Below are positions 39,441-48,415 of a DNA stretch of 64,000 bases, piece after piece. This stretch comes from Saprospiraceae bacterium (GTDB lineage: Bacteria; Bacteroidota; Bacteroidia; Chitinophagales; Saprospiraceae): the NCBI GenBank assembly GCA_016714085.1, contig JADJNW010000020.1:53384-117383 (forward strand), in the 5' to 3' direction. A program made the translations under genes and the position numbers. Every line of letters begins with the position of its first letter. Positions within the stretch are counted from its first letter, which is position 1. The notes below the pieces were generated by a model, which was not told the origin of the DNA, did no database searches, and was given only the letters and a program-made list of their open reading frames with translations.

Positions 39441-41049
39441 CTATTTATTCAATTCGTCCAAATTTGCTTTGTGCTGTACATACATATACCGTGGCGGATC
39501 GAATTGGATCGCTCTGGCATTTTCAGCCACAATATAGTACTGAATATCTTTTCCTCCTCCAATGGGTTGAACCACTGCGCCAAACACTTCATCTCCGGCT
39601 GCGCCGTCACTATGATTGCCATCGTCTTCCATTGCCATTTCGCGGAATGGCTCATTTTCATTGAAACGGTAATATAGCCAAACTTTTTTAGCGTATTGCC
39701 CTACTTTGGCTTGAATTTTGAAATCGCTCACTAATTGAGGCGAATATTTTTCGCGCGGAACGACCAGTACATTTGTAATATCTGGTGGAACGACAATTAG
39801 CTCAGCGTGCTGTTGCAAATAATCTGCGCGTGGCCGCATCAATTCGGTAATGCCGGGAATACGACTGCGACGTCCAACTGTATTGGCCAAGCTTTGCGAA
39901 AAATCTACCAGATTGTATTCTTTATTTGGATCTTCGAGCCAGGTTTTTTTGATCATTTCCTGTAAATCCTTGGCGCGTTTTTCGTACTGACCTTTTGTAA
40001 AATGATCGTATAAAATGGCGCGAAGATGCGACAAATAGCGCTTGCGGTTGAGTTCATCCTTGAGCAAATTGCTGATGAGCGGGCGTTCTGCATTGTTGAC
40101 ATGAAGCAAAGGATCCATTTCGATCAAACCCTGCAAATCTAAGATCGGAGCCGCCATCGGTGTTTTTAAAACTACCAAATACAAAATTAAGATCGCCTAA
40201 AATCAAAGAAAAACGACCGTCTATATCTTTATACAAATAATAATTATGGCTTGGATGACCCGTATAACTGTTTAAATTGACCAAAACATTATTGAAAGCC
40301 AGCATCCACAGGGTTCGGTCAACATTCAATAAGCGGCTAATATTTTCAGGCTCTTCGTTGAGTACGCGAGTAAGCTCTATGAGGCTACCCCAATCTTTAG
40401 TACTTATTCTATTAAAATTGTATGTATAACAGGCCTCATTTCCATCATATTGTAAAGAAGAGAAAGCTTTAGCGTTGCAACCATCGGGTAGGGCTTTACG
40501 TGCTTCAGCTTCCGCGTGATAAAGTTCCCCATCCGAATTGCCAAAATGATCTTTCAGAAAGGTATCACCCACTGATTCTACATTTACAAAAAAGCCATAA
40601 TAGGAATTGTTAACCATCACTTTAGCGTAGTTGGCTTTCGGTGCGGGCATATACTGTCGCGCAATTTCATAAGCCAAGACCTCGCGCACCATGCTTGGAT
40701 CACGCAGCGCATTGGAAAGTTCAACACTGGCATATCCTTGATAATGCTGGCCTTCTGGCAGTTGAATAAACAAGCTATTATGCTTGCCACCGATCTGAAA
40801 TGCACGGGCATTGCGGTAGCGCACTTGAGCATTTTCAAACTTTTTACCATTGATTGTTACGGTAGCACTCAGGAGGTTGTCGCCGTTGAAGCGCAATGAA
40901 TCCAGAATATCGCGCCAGTTGGCTTGTTCAAAACGAATAGCGACTTCTTGTATCGCTTTGATGTCGTAAAAATCCGATTGATTTTGTCCGATCACCACCC
41001 CGAAACTGCATATATAGGCACAAAAAGCGAGTTGGATTATCCTTTTCAT
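39441..41049 (-). CDS. Secreted CotH family protein (copy 2), one frameshift
   Basis: 535 residues after repair. Signal peptide (RIIQLAFCAYICSFGVVIGQ), then the same motif order as the copy at 37737: VRYRNARAFQIGG, LSNALRDPSMVREVLAYEIA, MVNNSYYGFFVNVESVG, LNSYTGHPSHNYYLYKDID and LILGDLNFVFGSF. The frame breaks near 40130: removing one base of a C3 run (plus strand) joins RFAGLIEMDPLLHVNNAERP. The catalytic 'WDMN' of copy 1 is 'GDLN' here. The C-terminal domain again has DDGNHSDGAAGDEVFG and YYIVAENARAIQFDPPRY. A tandem duplicate of copy 1, in one direction. Confidence 0.87.
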
Positions 41050-41236
41050 GTTGGATTATTGTGATTTTGATAATGCTGCAATATTAAGAAAATAAATTTA
41101 TAAAGCGCTTTGGAAATTAGCCAGTACAACACAATTGGAAACCATCGTCACAATTGAATGACGATAGGGTATTGGAGTTCAGTTTGTCGAAAACTTTAAT
41201 GCAATTAGCAGTTAAAAGATACAGTAGAAATTTGTC

Positions 41237-41458
41237 TTATTTGAGCAATTCTTGCAAATGCAATACGATATTAACCAACATGATTGCTATTAGAGCCAAC
41301 GCTGCCACGCGAATCCAGCGCCCATTGCGCTCGCGCCATTCTTGCATATTTTTGCGGACTTTGGGGTCGGTAGAGGTAATTTTACCAATGGCAAATAGAT
41401 AAAGATAAACCCCCAAGGCCAAAAACAATACCTCAAATAATAAGCCTAACCATTCCAT
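41237..41458 (-). CDS. Small two-helix membrane protein
   Basis: 73 residues. LGLLFEVLFLALGVYLYLFA and AALALIAIMLVNIVLHLQEL are membrane segments around a basic, charged loop (DPKVRKNMQEWRERNGRW). It starts 18 bases after the asparaginase gene in the same direction, so it is translated from the same message. Family not recognised. A weak inverted repeat, ATCGTCA/TGACGAT (41144-41165), lies downstream. Confidence 0.7.
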   Translation of the reverse strand: MEWLGLLFEVLFLALGVYLYLFAIGKITSTDPKVRKNMQEWRERNGRWIRVAALALIAIMLVNIVLHLQELLK

Positions 41459-41476
41459 GCTGTCAAGATTCTTTTA

Positions 41477-41973
41477 TTAGACCTCATTTAGTTCTTCAAA
41501 ATTCCCTGTTTGCGTATTTTTTCGCACATTATTCCAATCAAAATACCGACCATTCATTACTACATACACGCCGAAAGGCAAGGTCTGCACGAACGCCAGC
41601 GCGCTTCCCAGATTAAAAAAACCATCCGAAGAATTACCAAAAGCATAAGGAATCATAGCTCCTGTTAATACAATCGTTTTGTCGGGGATTTGCGCTTCTG
41701 CAATATATCGGGCCGTCGTCACCATTGTGTCCGTACCATGGGTAATCAGAATTTTAGAAGCTTCGGAGCGCCTGCAATTATGCACAATAATGTCGCGGTC
41801 TGCTTCTGTCATTTCAGGCTATCCACCATCATCAGGGTTTTCACATCTATAACGAGTCCACAACGCCCGCGTTCAAACATTTCCGGCAAGTGTGTATCTT
41901 TAAAATATAATTTTCCAGCGATGTAATTATATTCTTTATCAAAAGTACCACCGGTGACGAATACTTGAATCAT
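41477..41973 (-). CDS. Single-domain asparaginase family protein, one frameshift
   Basis: 165 residues after repair, half the length of classical asparaginases. The N-terminal catalytic loop is IQVFVTGGTFDKEYNYIAGK and the second is ILITHGTDTMVTTARYIA, with both family threonines; then KTIVLTGAMIPYAFGNSSDG. The C-terminal domain of classical enzymes is absent, as in a known family of short asparaginase-domain proteins. One base is missing near 41816 (MMVDSLEMTEADRDI after repair). The ATG is at 41973. Activity is probable but the substrate is unproven. Confidence 0.82.
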
Positions 41974-42274
41974 TGTAGGTGTTAAGGTCTTATAATGATG
42001 GTGTTATAATGTAATTGCTAAGTTAGAACTATAACACTATTAAGCAAAAATACTTTCTTCTCAAATTGAATAAAAAAGTCTTTCTTCACGCAGTTTGCGA
42101 AGAAAGACCGGTATGATGAGTGTCGAAATCGTTTCCTTTTCCAGTTGATTTTCAAATGGTTATAATGGTGATAAATCAATAAGCTTTCTGTAATTAGAAA
42201 CAAGTTAAATAAAATTTCCTGCAAGATCAAATTTGAAAGGTTTATTTTCATCAAAATTTGGTCTAAATTTTTCA
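41974..42274. other. Spacer between carboxylase and asparaginase genes
   Basis: 301 bases. It contains words GGTGTTA, TATAATG and ATAACAC in several orientations near 41978-42042, then the terminator at 42072-42108, then AT-rich sequence up to the carboxylase stop codon. The minus-strand open frame from 42275 to 42018 crosses the terminator and is not a convincing gene. Confidence 0.6.
42072..42108 (-). terminator. Terminator of the acyl-CoA carboxylase gene
   Basis: GTCTTTCTTC (42078-42087) and GAAGAAAGAC (42099-42108) form a perfect 10-bp stem; on the minus strand it is followed by six T. It lies about 170 bases after the carboxylase stop codon. Confidence 0.75.
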
Positions 42275-43816
42275 TTAAAGTGGAATGTTCCCATGTTTTT
42301 TGCGTGGTAAATGCGCTACTTTATTTTCGAGCATTGCAAATGCTTTAATCAATTTTCGCCGCGAATCTTGCGGATCGATCACTTCATCAATAAAACCGCG
42401 CCCTGTAGCCCGATAAGGATTGGCAAACATTTCTTTGTATTCTTGTTCCTTCTGAGCCAGCATTGCTTCAGGGTTGGCGGCTTCTTGTATTTCCTTTCGG
42501 AAAATAATTTCAGAAGCGCCTTTAGCACCCATAACCGCAATCTCTGCCGAAGGCCAAGCGAAATTTAAATCTGCACCGATATGCTTGGAATTCATCACAT
42601 CATACGCACCGCCATAGGCTTTGCGAGTGATAATAGTGACGCGAGGCACCGTCGCTTCACTAAAAGCATATAGTAATTTAGCACCGTTCGTAATTATCGC
42701 ATTCCATTCCTGATCAGTACCGGGCAAGAATCCTGGTACATCCACCAAAACTAATAAAGGGATATTAAAACTATCACAAAACCGCACAAATCGAGCACCT
42801 TTGAGCGAGCTATCCACATCAAGGACGCCTGCCAAACTCATCGGCTGATTGCCAACGATACCGATGCTTCGACCTGCAATACGAGCAAAGCCAACGACAA
42901 TATTTTCAGCAAAATCTTTATGAATTTCAAAGGAAGAATCAGTATCCACAATCCCTTCGATCACTTCGCGCATATCGTAAGGCTGTTGGGGATCTTCAGG
43001 AATGATGGGCGTCAATTGCGGCCGGAGTTCATCGCCAACTTTGTATGGCAATTTTGCAGGGGACTCTTCGCAATTTTGAGGAAGATAACTCAATAATTTT
43101 TTGGTTTTTTCAATACAATCCAAGTCATTAGTCGCTACCAAATGCGTCACCCCTGATTTGGTCGCGTGTGTCATCGCGCCGCCGAGTTCTTCGGAAGTAA
43201 CTTCTTCGTTGGTTACCGTCTTAACTACGTTTGGCCCCGTCACAAACATATAAGAAGTGTTCTCCACCATAATAATAAAATCGGTCATCGCAGGTGAATA
43301 CACTGCGCCACCAGCGCAAGGGCCCATAATTGCAGAAATTTGAGGAATGACACCTGAAGCCATTACATTGCGATAAAAAATATCGGCATAACCACCCAGT
43401 GAACTCACACCTTCCTGAATACGCGCCCCACCGGAATCGTTCAAACCAATCACCGGAGCGCCATTTTTCATCGCCATGTCCATGATTTTACAAATTTTCT
43501 CAGCGTGCGTTTCTGACAAAGCGCCACCAAAAACCGTGAAATCCTGTGCAAAAACATATACCAGACGCCCATGGATCGTGCCATAGCCAGTTACTACGCC
43601 ATCGCCTAAGAAAATTTGGTTTTCCATTCCAAAATCAGTATTGCGATGCGTAACCAACATTCCAACTTCTTCAAATGTACCGGGATCTAATAAGAAATGA
43701 ATACGCTCACGAGCTGTAAGCTTGCCCTTTTGGTGCTGCGCATCAATACGTTTTTGCCCGCCGCCGAGTTGGGCTTCGGCGATTTTCTCATTAAGTAGTT
43801 GGAGTTTCCCGTTCAT
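42275..43816 (-). CDS. Acyl-CoA carboxylase carboxyltransferase (beta) subunit
   Basis: 513 residues, cytoplasmic. Moves CO2 from carboxybiotin to an acyl-CoA, most likely propionyl-CoA; the same family includes the carboxyltransferase of methylmalonyl-CoA decarboxylase. Motifs: GGGQKRIDAQHQKGKLTARE, FAQDFTVFGGALSETHAEKI, PVIGLNDSGGARIQEGV, AIMGPCAGGAVYSPAMTDF, and in the second half NQPMSLAGVLDVDSSLKGAR, LVDVPGFLPGTDQEW and RKAYGGAYDVMNSKHIGAD. Length is standard for PccB/MmdA. The biotin carboxylase subunit is not in the window, so the acyl substrate cannot be fixed. It follows the methyltransferase gene by 6 bases. Confidence 0.92.
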   Translation of the reverse strand: MNGKLQLLNEKIAEAQLGGGQKRIDAQHQKGKLTARERIHFLLDPGTFEEVGMLVTHRNTDFGMENQIFLGDGVVTGYGTIHGRLVYVFAQDFTVFGGALSETHAEKICKIMDMAMKNGAPVIGLNDSGGARIQEGVSSLGGYADIFYRNVMASGVIPQISAIMGPCAGGAVYSPAMTDFIIMVENTSYMFVTGPNVVKTVTNEEVTSEELGGAMTHATKSGVTHLVATNDLDCIEKTKKLLSYLPQNCEESPAKLPYKVGDELRPQLTPIIPEDPQQPYDMREVIEGIVDTDSSFEIHKDFAENIVVGFARIAGRSIGIVGNQPMSLAGVLDVDSSLKGARFVRFCDSFNIPLLVLVDVPGFLPGTDQEWNAIITNGAKLLYAFSEATVPRVTIITRKAYGGAYDVMNSKHIGADLNFAWPSAEIAVMGAKGASEIIFRKEIQEAANPEAMLAQKEQEYKEMFANPYRATGRGFIDEVIDPQDSRRKLIKAFAMLENKVAHLPRKKHGNIPL

Positions 43817-43822
43817 ATTAAG

Positions 43823-44632
43823 TTAGGTGTTTGTATCTTGAAAATACGATTGTTTGCGAATGACAAAGCCTTTTCCCACAGAATATTTGGCATTTTTGAA
43901 AAGAAAATAATCCAAACCAATTATTATATCGGTCAACACAACCAGCCACGGTGCTTTATTGGTAGGACGAACACTTATTTTTTTTTGTTTTTGTCCTGAA
44001 ATATTACCAGCATTGGCTTTGAATGCTCTTTGAATCCAGCCTGTCCAGTACATTTCAAGCAAGCCTACTAAATATCCGCTCAGGTTTTGTTCTTGTAAAA
44101 TTGTCAAACCGTTTTGTTGTAACCACTGACGAAAATCAACGGGAGCGATGAGATAATCATGCCCAAAAGCGTAAGCGCCTTGCGATATTCGCTTTTCACC
44201 GCGATTTAATCGATTGATGGGATCATAAGTAAATGGAAAATCCTTGGATGGAAAAGTGATAATGGCAATTCCATCGGGTTTTAACACACGCGCTATTTCT
44301 TGAATCATTTGTGCCGGCTTGCCAACATGCTCGATCACTTCTACTGATACCAGCAAATCAAAAGAATTATTATTAAAACTTAATTCTAATGCGTTTTCTA
44401 CCTGATAATCAAGGTTTTTTGCTGATTGGTTTAATGCTTTTGCAAAGGCGACATCTTGCTCGTTAATATCGCAACCAATTAAATGAGCGCAAGAATTAGC
44501 AATCATGGCATCATAATCACCTTCACCAGTGCCGAGGCTCAAGCCTTTGTCAAAACGACCATATTGCTGCAATGCTTTTTTTACAAAATGATGGCGATTG
44601 CGATAAGTCGGGAAAAGTAGTTTATAATTCAA
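43823..44632 (-). CDS. Class I SAM-dependent methyltransferase
   Basis: 269 residues. The SAM loop is KGLSLGTGEGDYDAMI with the acidic residue in LIGCDINEQDVAFA; then NSFDLLVSVEVIEHVGKP and VLKPDGIAIITFPSKDF. The C-terminal part has a hydrophobic stretch (LVGLLEMYWTGWIQRAF and LVVLTDIIIGLDYFLF) that may sit at the membrane. Methyltransferase_11 family; the substrate is unknown, but membrane association and the neighbouring membrane glycosyltransferase-like gene point to a lipid or glycan (inference). The only near start is TTG at 44632, inside a reiterated-word spacer. Probably co-transcribed with the carboxylase gene. Confidence 0.82.
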   Translation of the reverse strand: MNYKLLFPTYRNRHHFVKKALQQYGRFDKGLSLGTGEGDYDAMIANSCAHLIGCDINEQDVAFAKALNQSAKNLDYQVENALELSFNNNSFDLLVSVEVIEHVGKPAQMIQEIARVLKPDGIAIITFPSKDFPFTYDPINRLNRGEKRISQGAYAFGHDYLIAPVDFRQWLQQNGLTILQEQNLSGYLVGLLEMYWTGWIQRAFKANAGNISGQKQKKISVRPTNKAPWLVVLTDIIIGLDYFLFKNAKYSVGKGFVIRKQSYFQDTNT

Positions 44633-44693
44633 TGTTGAATGTTGAATTTTAAATCTTTAACGGTAAATGGTAAATCTTCAATGGTAAATATTT
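44628..44693. repeat. Reiterated-word spacer between the GT-C/TPR gene and the methyltransferase gene
   Basis: Repeats of AATGTTGAAT and GGTAAATCTTCAATGGTAAAT-like words. The array touches the stop codon of the upstream gene (44693) and the start codon of the downstream one. Confidence 0.6.
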
Positions 44694-46912
44694 TATAACT
44701 GACTAGCGACTTGGCGATACTGCGCCGCTGTTTGGGCATCGCCTTGTTGCTCAAAGCCTACAGCAGCCAATTCATATGCTTGTTTAAAACGTTGATTTAA
44801 TTCAATAGCTCTGAGCGCATATCGCACTACTTCTGCCCAATTTTGCTGCTGTTGGTAGGCTACGCCGAGATAATAGCACACGATCGAATTTTCATCGTTC
44901 GCATCTAAGGACTCCTTTAAAGCATTGATCCCTGCCTCGGTATTGCCAGTATTGAGATACGCCAAACCGAGAAAATAAAGCGAAGTCTCGTTTTGTGGAG
45001 CAGCACGCAATGACTCGTTAGCAGCGTTGATCGCTTGTGGGAAATTTCCAGTATTGATATAAACAGAGGCCAAGCTTTGCCAGGCTAGTTCATTGTCAGG
45101 ATGAGCAGCTACCTCTTTTTGTAATTGATTAGTAGCTTCCAGCCAATTTTGAGCTTTGATCGCGGCTTCACCTTGATAGGCAAAATGATCAGCATCTTTC
45201 TCAATGGCTGTCAATGGAACATTATTCGCTTTAACAGCATAAATCGCACGACTATTGGGCCATTTATCACTACGAAGGTGCGGCCCGCGAATATAACGCG
45301 AAGGATAAATGCCATAATCCCATTCTTCGGAATAACGATTGTTGAAACGGGTGTATTTCACTTGCACTTTATCACCGTACTTACCAGCCAGGCGACTTAC
45401 AGGATACCAGAAACTCGTGCCAATGACTACCGTATCTTGCATATTATCGCCGATAATTCCTTGTTTTTCCATCCAATTAATTGCTTGCTTCGTACTCACG
45501 CCCCAATAATCGGTTTCAAAATTGCCGTAAGCACCTTTTAGACCTCCACCGATAGGATTGAAATAAACGTAAGAATAATGAGGATTTCTGACGATAAAAA
45601 TTGCAGATTCCAGCATTAGCAAGCCAAGGACGCCGTAAATCGCGTATTTGAAAACTTTATTTTTTGTAAAAAAAGATTCTAACACCAGCCAGAAAAGCGT
45701 CGCCATTACCACCATGCTTGGATATACAAACATCAGGTGTCGCCAGCCATCGTGTAAAATGGAATTTTTGTAAACGATGTAAGCGACTGGAAAAATCGAT
45801 GCGAAAAGCATCAGTAAAACAGGAATGGGTGCATATTTTTTAAGGATAGAACGCAGCAAAATTAAGCTTCCGACAAAACCCGTCAGCACATATAAAGGAA
45901 TCGTTTTGATAATCCAAAGCACAGGATAATACCAAACGGTTTTATCCGACATTACATTTTCGCCTTCAAATAATACTCGGATTTTGATGCCTAGTTCAGA
46001 AAATTCTCCCAAAGCTTTCAGCGGATTGGCAATAGGACTTTGCAAAGCATAAGGCCAAGTGAGAATCGCCAAAACATAACCTGTAACTGCAATACCAATG
46101 CCATACATAGCGTAAGTGCCAACCAATTTACTTTGAGTTGAGAGTCCTTTGAATCCGTGTTTGAATAAAAAATCCAAGCCTAAAAACAAGCCTAAATAGC
46201 CAAGCAACAAAAGCCCGCCCGCGCGTGTCGCCAGCGCCAGTGCAATGCCCAATGCCAGACCAATCAATGTGCTCCACTTGGGTTTTGGCAAAGTTTTCAA
46301 AAGCAAAATAATGTAGTAATTAGCAATCGCAAAGCCTGCCGCGAATGGAATATCTTTAGGATTCATCAACGAATGTCCCAAAAATCTGGGCGAGAGAAAT
46401 ATGAACAGCAAAGCCAAAATCCCTGCGCGCCACCCAGCGATTTCCTTTGCCATTAACCCTACAAAAAGCATTGCTAATACACCAAAAATGGCATTATAAA
46501 CGTGCCGCACCTGATGGTAACCTCGATCGAGCGTATCGTAGCCTAATGCTTTGTTAGTCAAGCCTGTTACAAGATCAAAAAAACCTCCATATAAATGCAT
46601 ATTCCCTTTTGAAATATTCAAAGCGCTCGTATCTTGACCCATTGTGGCGTAATAGGAAACCAATTTCTCCGAATAATCGTTTTGATATTCGTCATCCGCA
46701 TTGATGCCGCTTCCCAATGATAATATAATAGTTATTATTAATGTAAAACCTGCTAATCCCCAGAAAATCTTTTGAAATAAGGGGTCTAAAGAAGAAGTGA
46801 TCGACTCTCGGTCCAAAGAAAATTTGGGCTTGGAAGGCTTCGATATAGGCGCAGGGCTTGCTTTTGCCTTAGGAGGAGTGCGTTTTATATTGCTCGGTTT
46901 TCTTTTGCTCAT
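44693..46912 (-). CDS. GT-C-like integral membrane protein fused to TPR repeats
   Basis: 739 residues. A basic, proline-rich N-tail (KRKPSNIKRTPPKAKASP), then about ten membrane segments beginning GLAGFTLIITIILSLGSG. The first outside loop has SGINADDEYQNDYSEKL, the acidic 'DDE' pattern where GT-C glycosyltransferases (ArnT/PMT type) hold their catalytic residue, and a later loop has LSPRFLGHSLMNPKDIPF. After residue 560 come soluble TPRs (AWQSLASVYINTGNFPQAIN, SLYFLGLAYLNTGNTEAGIN, VCYYLGVAYQQQQNWAEVV). Probably a lipid-linked sugar transferase with its own protein-binding tail. Activity is an inference; the TPR assignment is secure. Confidence 0.78.
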   Translation of the reverse strand: MSKRKPSNIKRTPPKAKASPAPISKPSKPKFSLDRESITSSLDPLFQKIFWGLAGFTLIITIILSLGSGINADDEYQNDYSEKLVSYYATMGQDTSALNISKGNMHLYGGFFDLVTGLTNKALGYDTLDRGYHQVRHVYNAIFGVLAMLFVGLMAKEIAGWRAGILALLFIFLSPRFLGHSLMNPKDIPFAAGFAIANYYIILLLKTLPKPKWSTLIGLALGIALALATRAGGLLLLGYLGLFLGLDFLFKHGFKGLSTQSKLVGTYAMYGIGIAVTGYVLAILTWPYALQSPIANPLKALGEFSELGIKIRVLFEGENVMSDKTVWYYPVLWIIKTIPLYVLTGFVGSLILLRSILKKYAPIPVLLMLFASIFPVAYIVYKNSILHDGWRHLMFVYPSMVVMATLFWLVLESFFTKNKVFKYAIYGVLGLLMLESAIFIVRNPHYSYVYFNPIGGGLKGAYGNFETDYWGVSTKQAINWMEKQGIIGDNMQDTVVIGTSFWYPVSRLAGKYGDKVQVKYTRFNNRYSEEWDYGIYPSRYIRGPHLRSDKWPNSRAIYAVKANNVPLTAIEKDADHFAYQGEAAIKAQNWLEATNQLQKEVAAHPDNELAWQSLASVYINTGNFPQAINAANESLRAAPQNETSLYFLGLAYLNTGNTEAGINALKESLDANDENSIVCYYLGVAYQQQQNWAEVVRYALRAIELNQRFKQAYELAAVGFEQQGDAQTAAQYRQVASQL

Positions 46913-46950
46913 GCTAATGAAACTTGCGATTTGCGGCGGAAAGATAATAA

Positions 46951-46983
46951 AAGATGTCAGATGTCAGATACCAGATGCCAGAC
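46951..46983. repeat. Reiterated-word spacer
   Basis: Four degenerate copies of GATGTCA/GATGCCA/CAGATAC words in the divergent gap between the GT-C/TPR gene and the aspartate aminotransferase gene. Confidence 0.55.
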
Positions 46984-47058
46984 AAAGTGATATGCCTTAT
47001 TCTAAAAAAGTAGAGAATTGAATGGTGCAACATTCTTTCGCAAAGCGCAGCCATAGGC

Positions 47059-47089
47059 TTGCAATAGATTTAGAAAAGAAATACATTTG
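47059..47089 (+). promoter_or_regulatory. Promoter of the aspartate aminotransferase gene
   Basis: TTG at 47059-47061 as -33, a 20-base spacer, and TACATTTG at 47082-47089 as -7, with the predicted start point near 47096, 60 bases before the ATG at 47156. Confidence 0.5.
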
Positions 47090-47155
47090 CAGAATTTTAA
47101 AATTCAAGCTTGATTCTTGAAAAACCTTAAATATCAAGTATAAAAATTTAAATAA

Positions 47156-48370
47156 ATGGAAATGGAACTTGTAGCATCCTCGTTATTATCTCGCCGTATC
47201 CAACGTATGGAAGAATCTGCCACGATCAAAATGGCGCAACAAGCGCGCGACCTTGCTGCCAAAGGCTTTGAGGTGATTGATCTGAGTCTTGGCGAACCTG
47301 ATTTTGACACGCCTGCGCACATTAAAGAAGCTGCCAAAAAAGCTTTGGATGAAGGTTTTACGAAATACACACCTGTGCCGGGTTTGGTAGAATTGCGCAA
47401 AGCGATTCAAACCAAGTTCAAACGCGATAATAATCTTGATTTTGATATTAATCAGATTGTAGTGTCTAATGGAGCTAAGCAATCCATTGCAAATGTGATT
47501 TTATCTTTGATCGATGAGGATGATGAAGTTGTAATTCTTTCTCCGTATTGGGTCTCTTATGCCGAGTTGGTGAAATTGGCAGATGGTATTCCGGTGCTGG
47601 TTCACGCTGATATTGAGCAGGATTACAAAGTAAGCGCGGAGCAAGTGGAAGCGGCTATTACCGATCGTACAAAAATTTTATTATTCTCGTCTCCTTGTAA
47701 TCCAACGGGTTCTGTATATGCTGAAGATGAACTCAAAGCGATTGCTGATGTAATCGCAAAGCACGAGCAAATCACGATTATCTCGGATGAAATTTATGAA
47801 TATATCAATTTTGTTGGAAAGCATATCAGTATCGGCGCTTTTGAAAATGTAAAAGATCGCACCGTGACCGTGAATGGTTTTTCCAAAGGATTTTCTATGA
47901 CTGGCTGGCGTCTTGGGTATATTGGTGCACCCAAATGGATCGCCGATGCTTGTAATAAAATGCAAGGACAAATTACTTCCGGGGCGACTGCTTTTGGGCA
48001 GAAGGCTGCAGCCTACGCGCTTTTGAGCGATATGACGCCTTCTTGGGAGATGCGCGATGCTTTTTTGAAGCGTCGTGATCTGGTGCTGGAATTGGTAAGC
48101 AAAGTTCCAGGATTTAAAGTCAATAAACCCGAAGGCGCGTTTTATGTATTCCCGGATATCAGCTCTTTTTTTGGTAAAAGCGATGGCAATTTTACAGTAA
48201 ATAATGCGGATGATTTTGCAGAATATATTTTGCATAATGCCCACGTTGCAATCGTGACGGGTTCTGCCTTTGGCGCGGATAACTGCGTACGCTTTTCGTA
48301 TGCTACTTCCGAAGAGAAATTGCGCAAAGCGATTGAAAGAATTGGAGCAGCTTGTGCAAAGTTGAAATAA
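47156..48370 (+). CDS. Aspartate aminotransferase
   Basis: 404 residues, PLP enzyme of fold type I, subgroup Ib (ANYAAT/AspC type). Motifs: VIDLSLGEPDFDTPAHI, FTKYTPVPGLVELRKAI, FSSPCNPTGSVY, ISDEIYEYINF, and the Schiff-base Lys244 in NGFSKGFSMTGWRLGY, which is the classical signature of the subgroup. Interconverts aspartate/oxaloacetate with glutamate/2-oxoglutarate. It is monocistronic, has a good promoter, and is followed by a long hairpin shared with the convergent gene at 48416. Confidence 0.92.
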   Translation: MEMELVASSLLSRRIQRMEESATIKMAQQARDLAAKGFEVIDLSLGEPDFDTPAHIKEAAKKALDEGFTKYTPVPGLVELRKAIQTKFKRDNNLDFDINQIVVSNGAKQSIANVILSLIDEDDEVVILSPYWVSYAELVKLADGIPVLVHADIEQDYKVSAEQVEAAITDRTKILLFSSPCNPTGSVYAEDELKAIADVIAKHEQITIISDEIYEYINFVGKHISIGAFENVKDRTVTVNGFSKGFSMTGWRLGYIGAPKWIADACNKMQGQITSGATAFGQKAAAYALLSDMTPSWEMRDAFLKRRDLVLELVSKVPGFKVNKPEGAFYVFPDISSFFGKSDGNFTVNNADDFAEYILHNAHVAIVTGSAFGADNCVRFSYATSEEKLRKAIERIGAACAKLK

Positions 48371-48378
48371 TGGCGCTT

Positions 48379-48411
48379 AGTCATCTGGTGACTCTAAGTC
48401 ACCAGATGACT
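48379..48411. terminator. Perfect 15-bp hairpin with a three-base loop
   Basis: AGTCATCTGGTGACT (48379-48393) and AGTCACCAGATGACT (48397-48411) pair completely around CTA. Each arm is itself a small palindrome (AGTCA...TGACT). It lies between convergent genes; there is no long T-run on either side. Confidence 0.6.
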
Positions 48412-48415
48412 GCTT

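Noticed and set aside
37737..41049. CotH pair as sign of sporulation
   Set aside because: CotH-like proteins are common in non-sporulating Bacteroidota; no other spore gene is present.
42018..42275. A minus-strand open frame of 85 residues after the carboxylase gene
   Set aside because: It starts at the last base of the carboxylase stop codon and runs across the terminator hairpin; the product is low in complexity and without homologous pattern.
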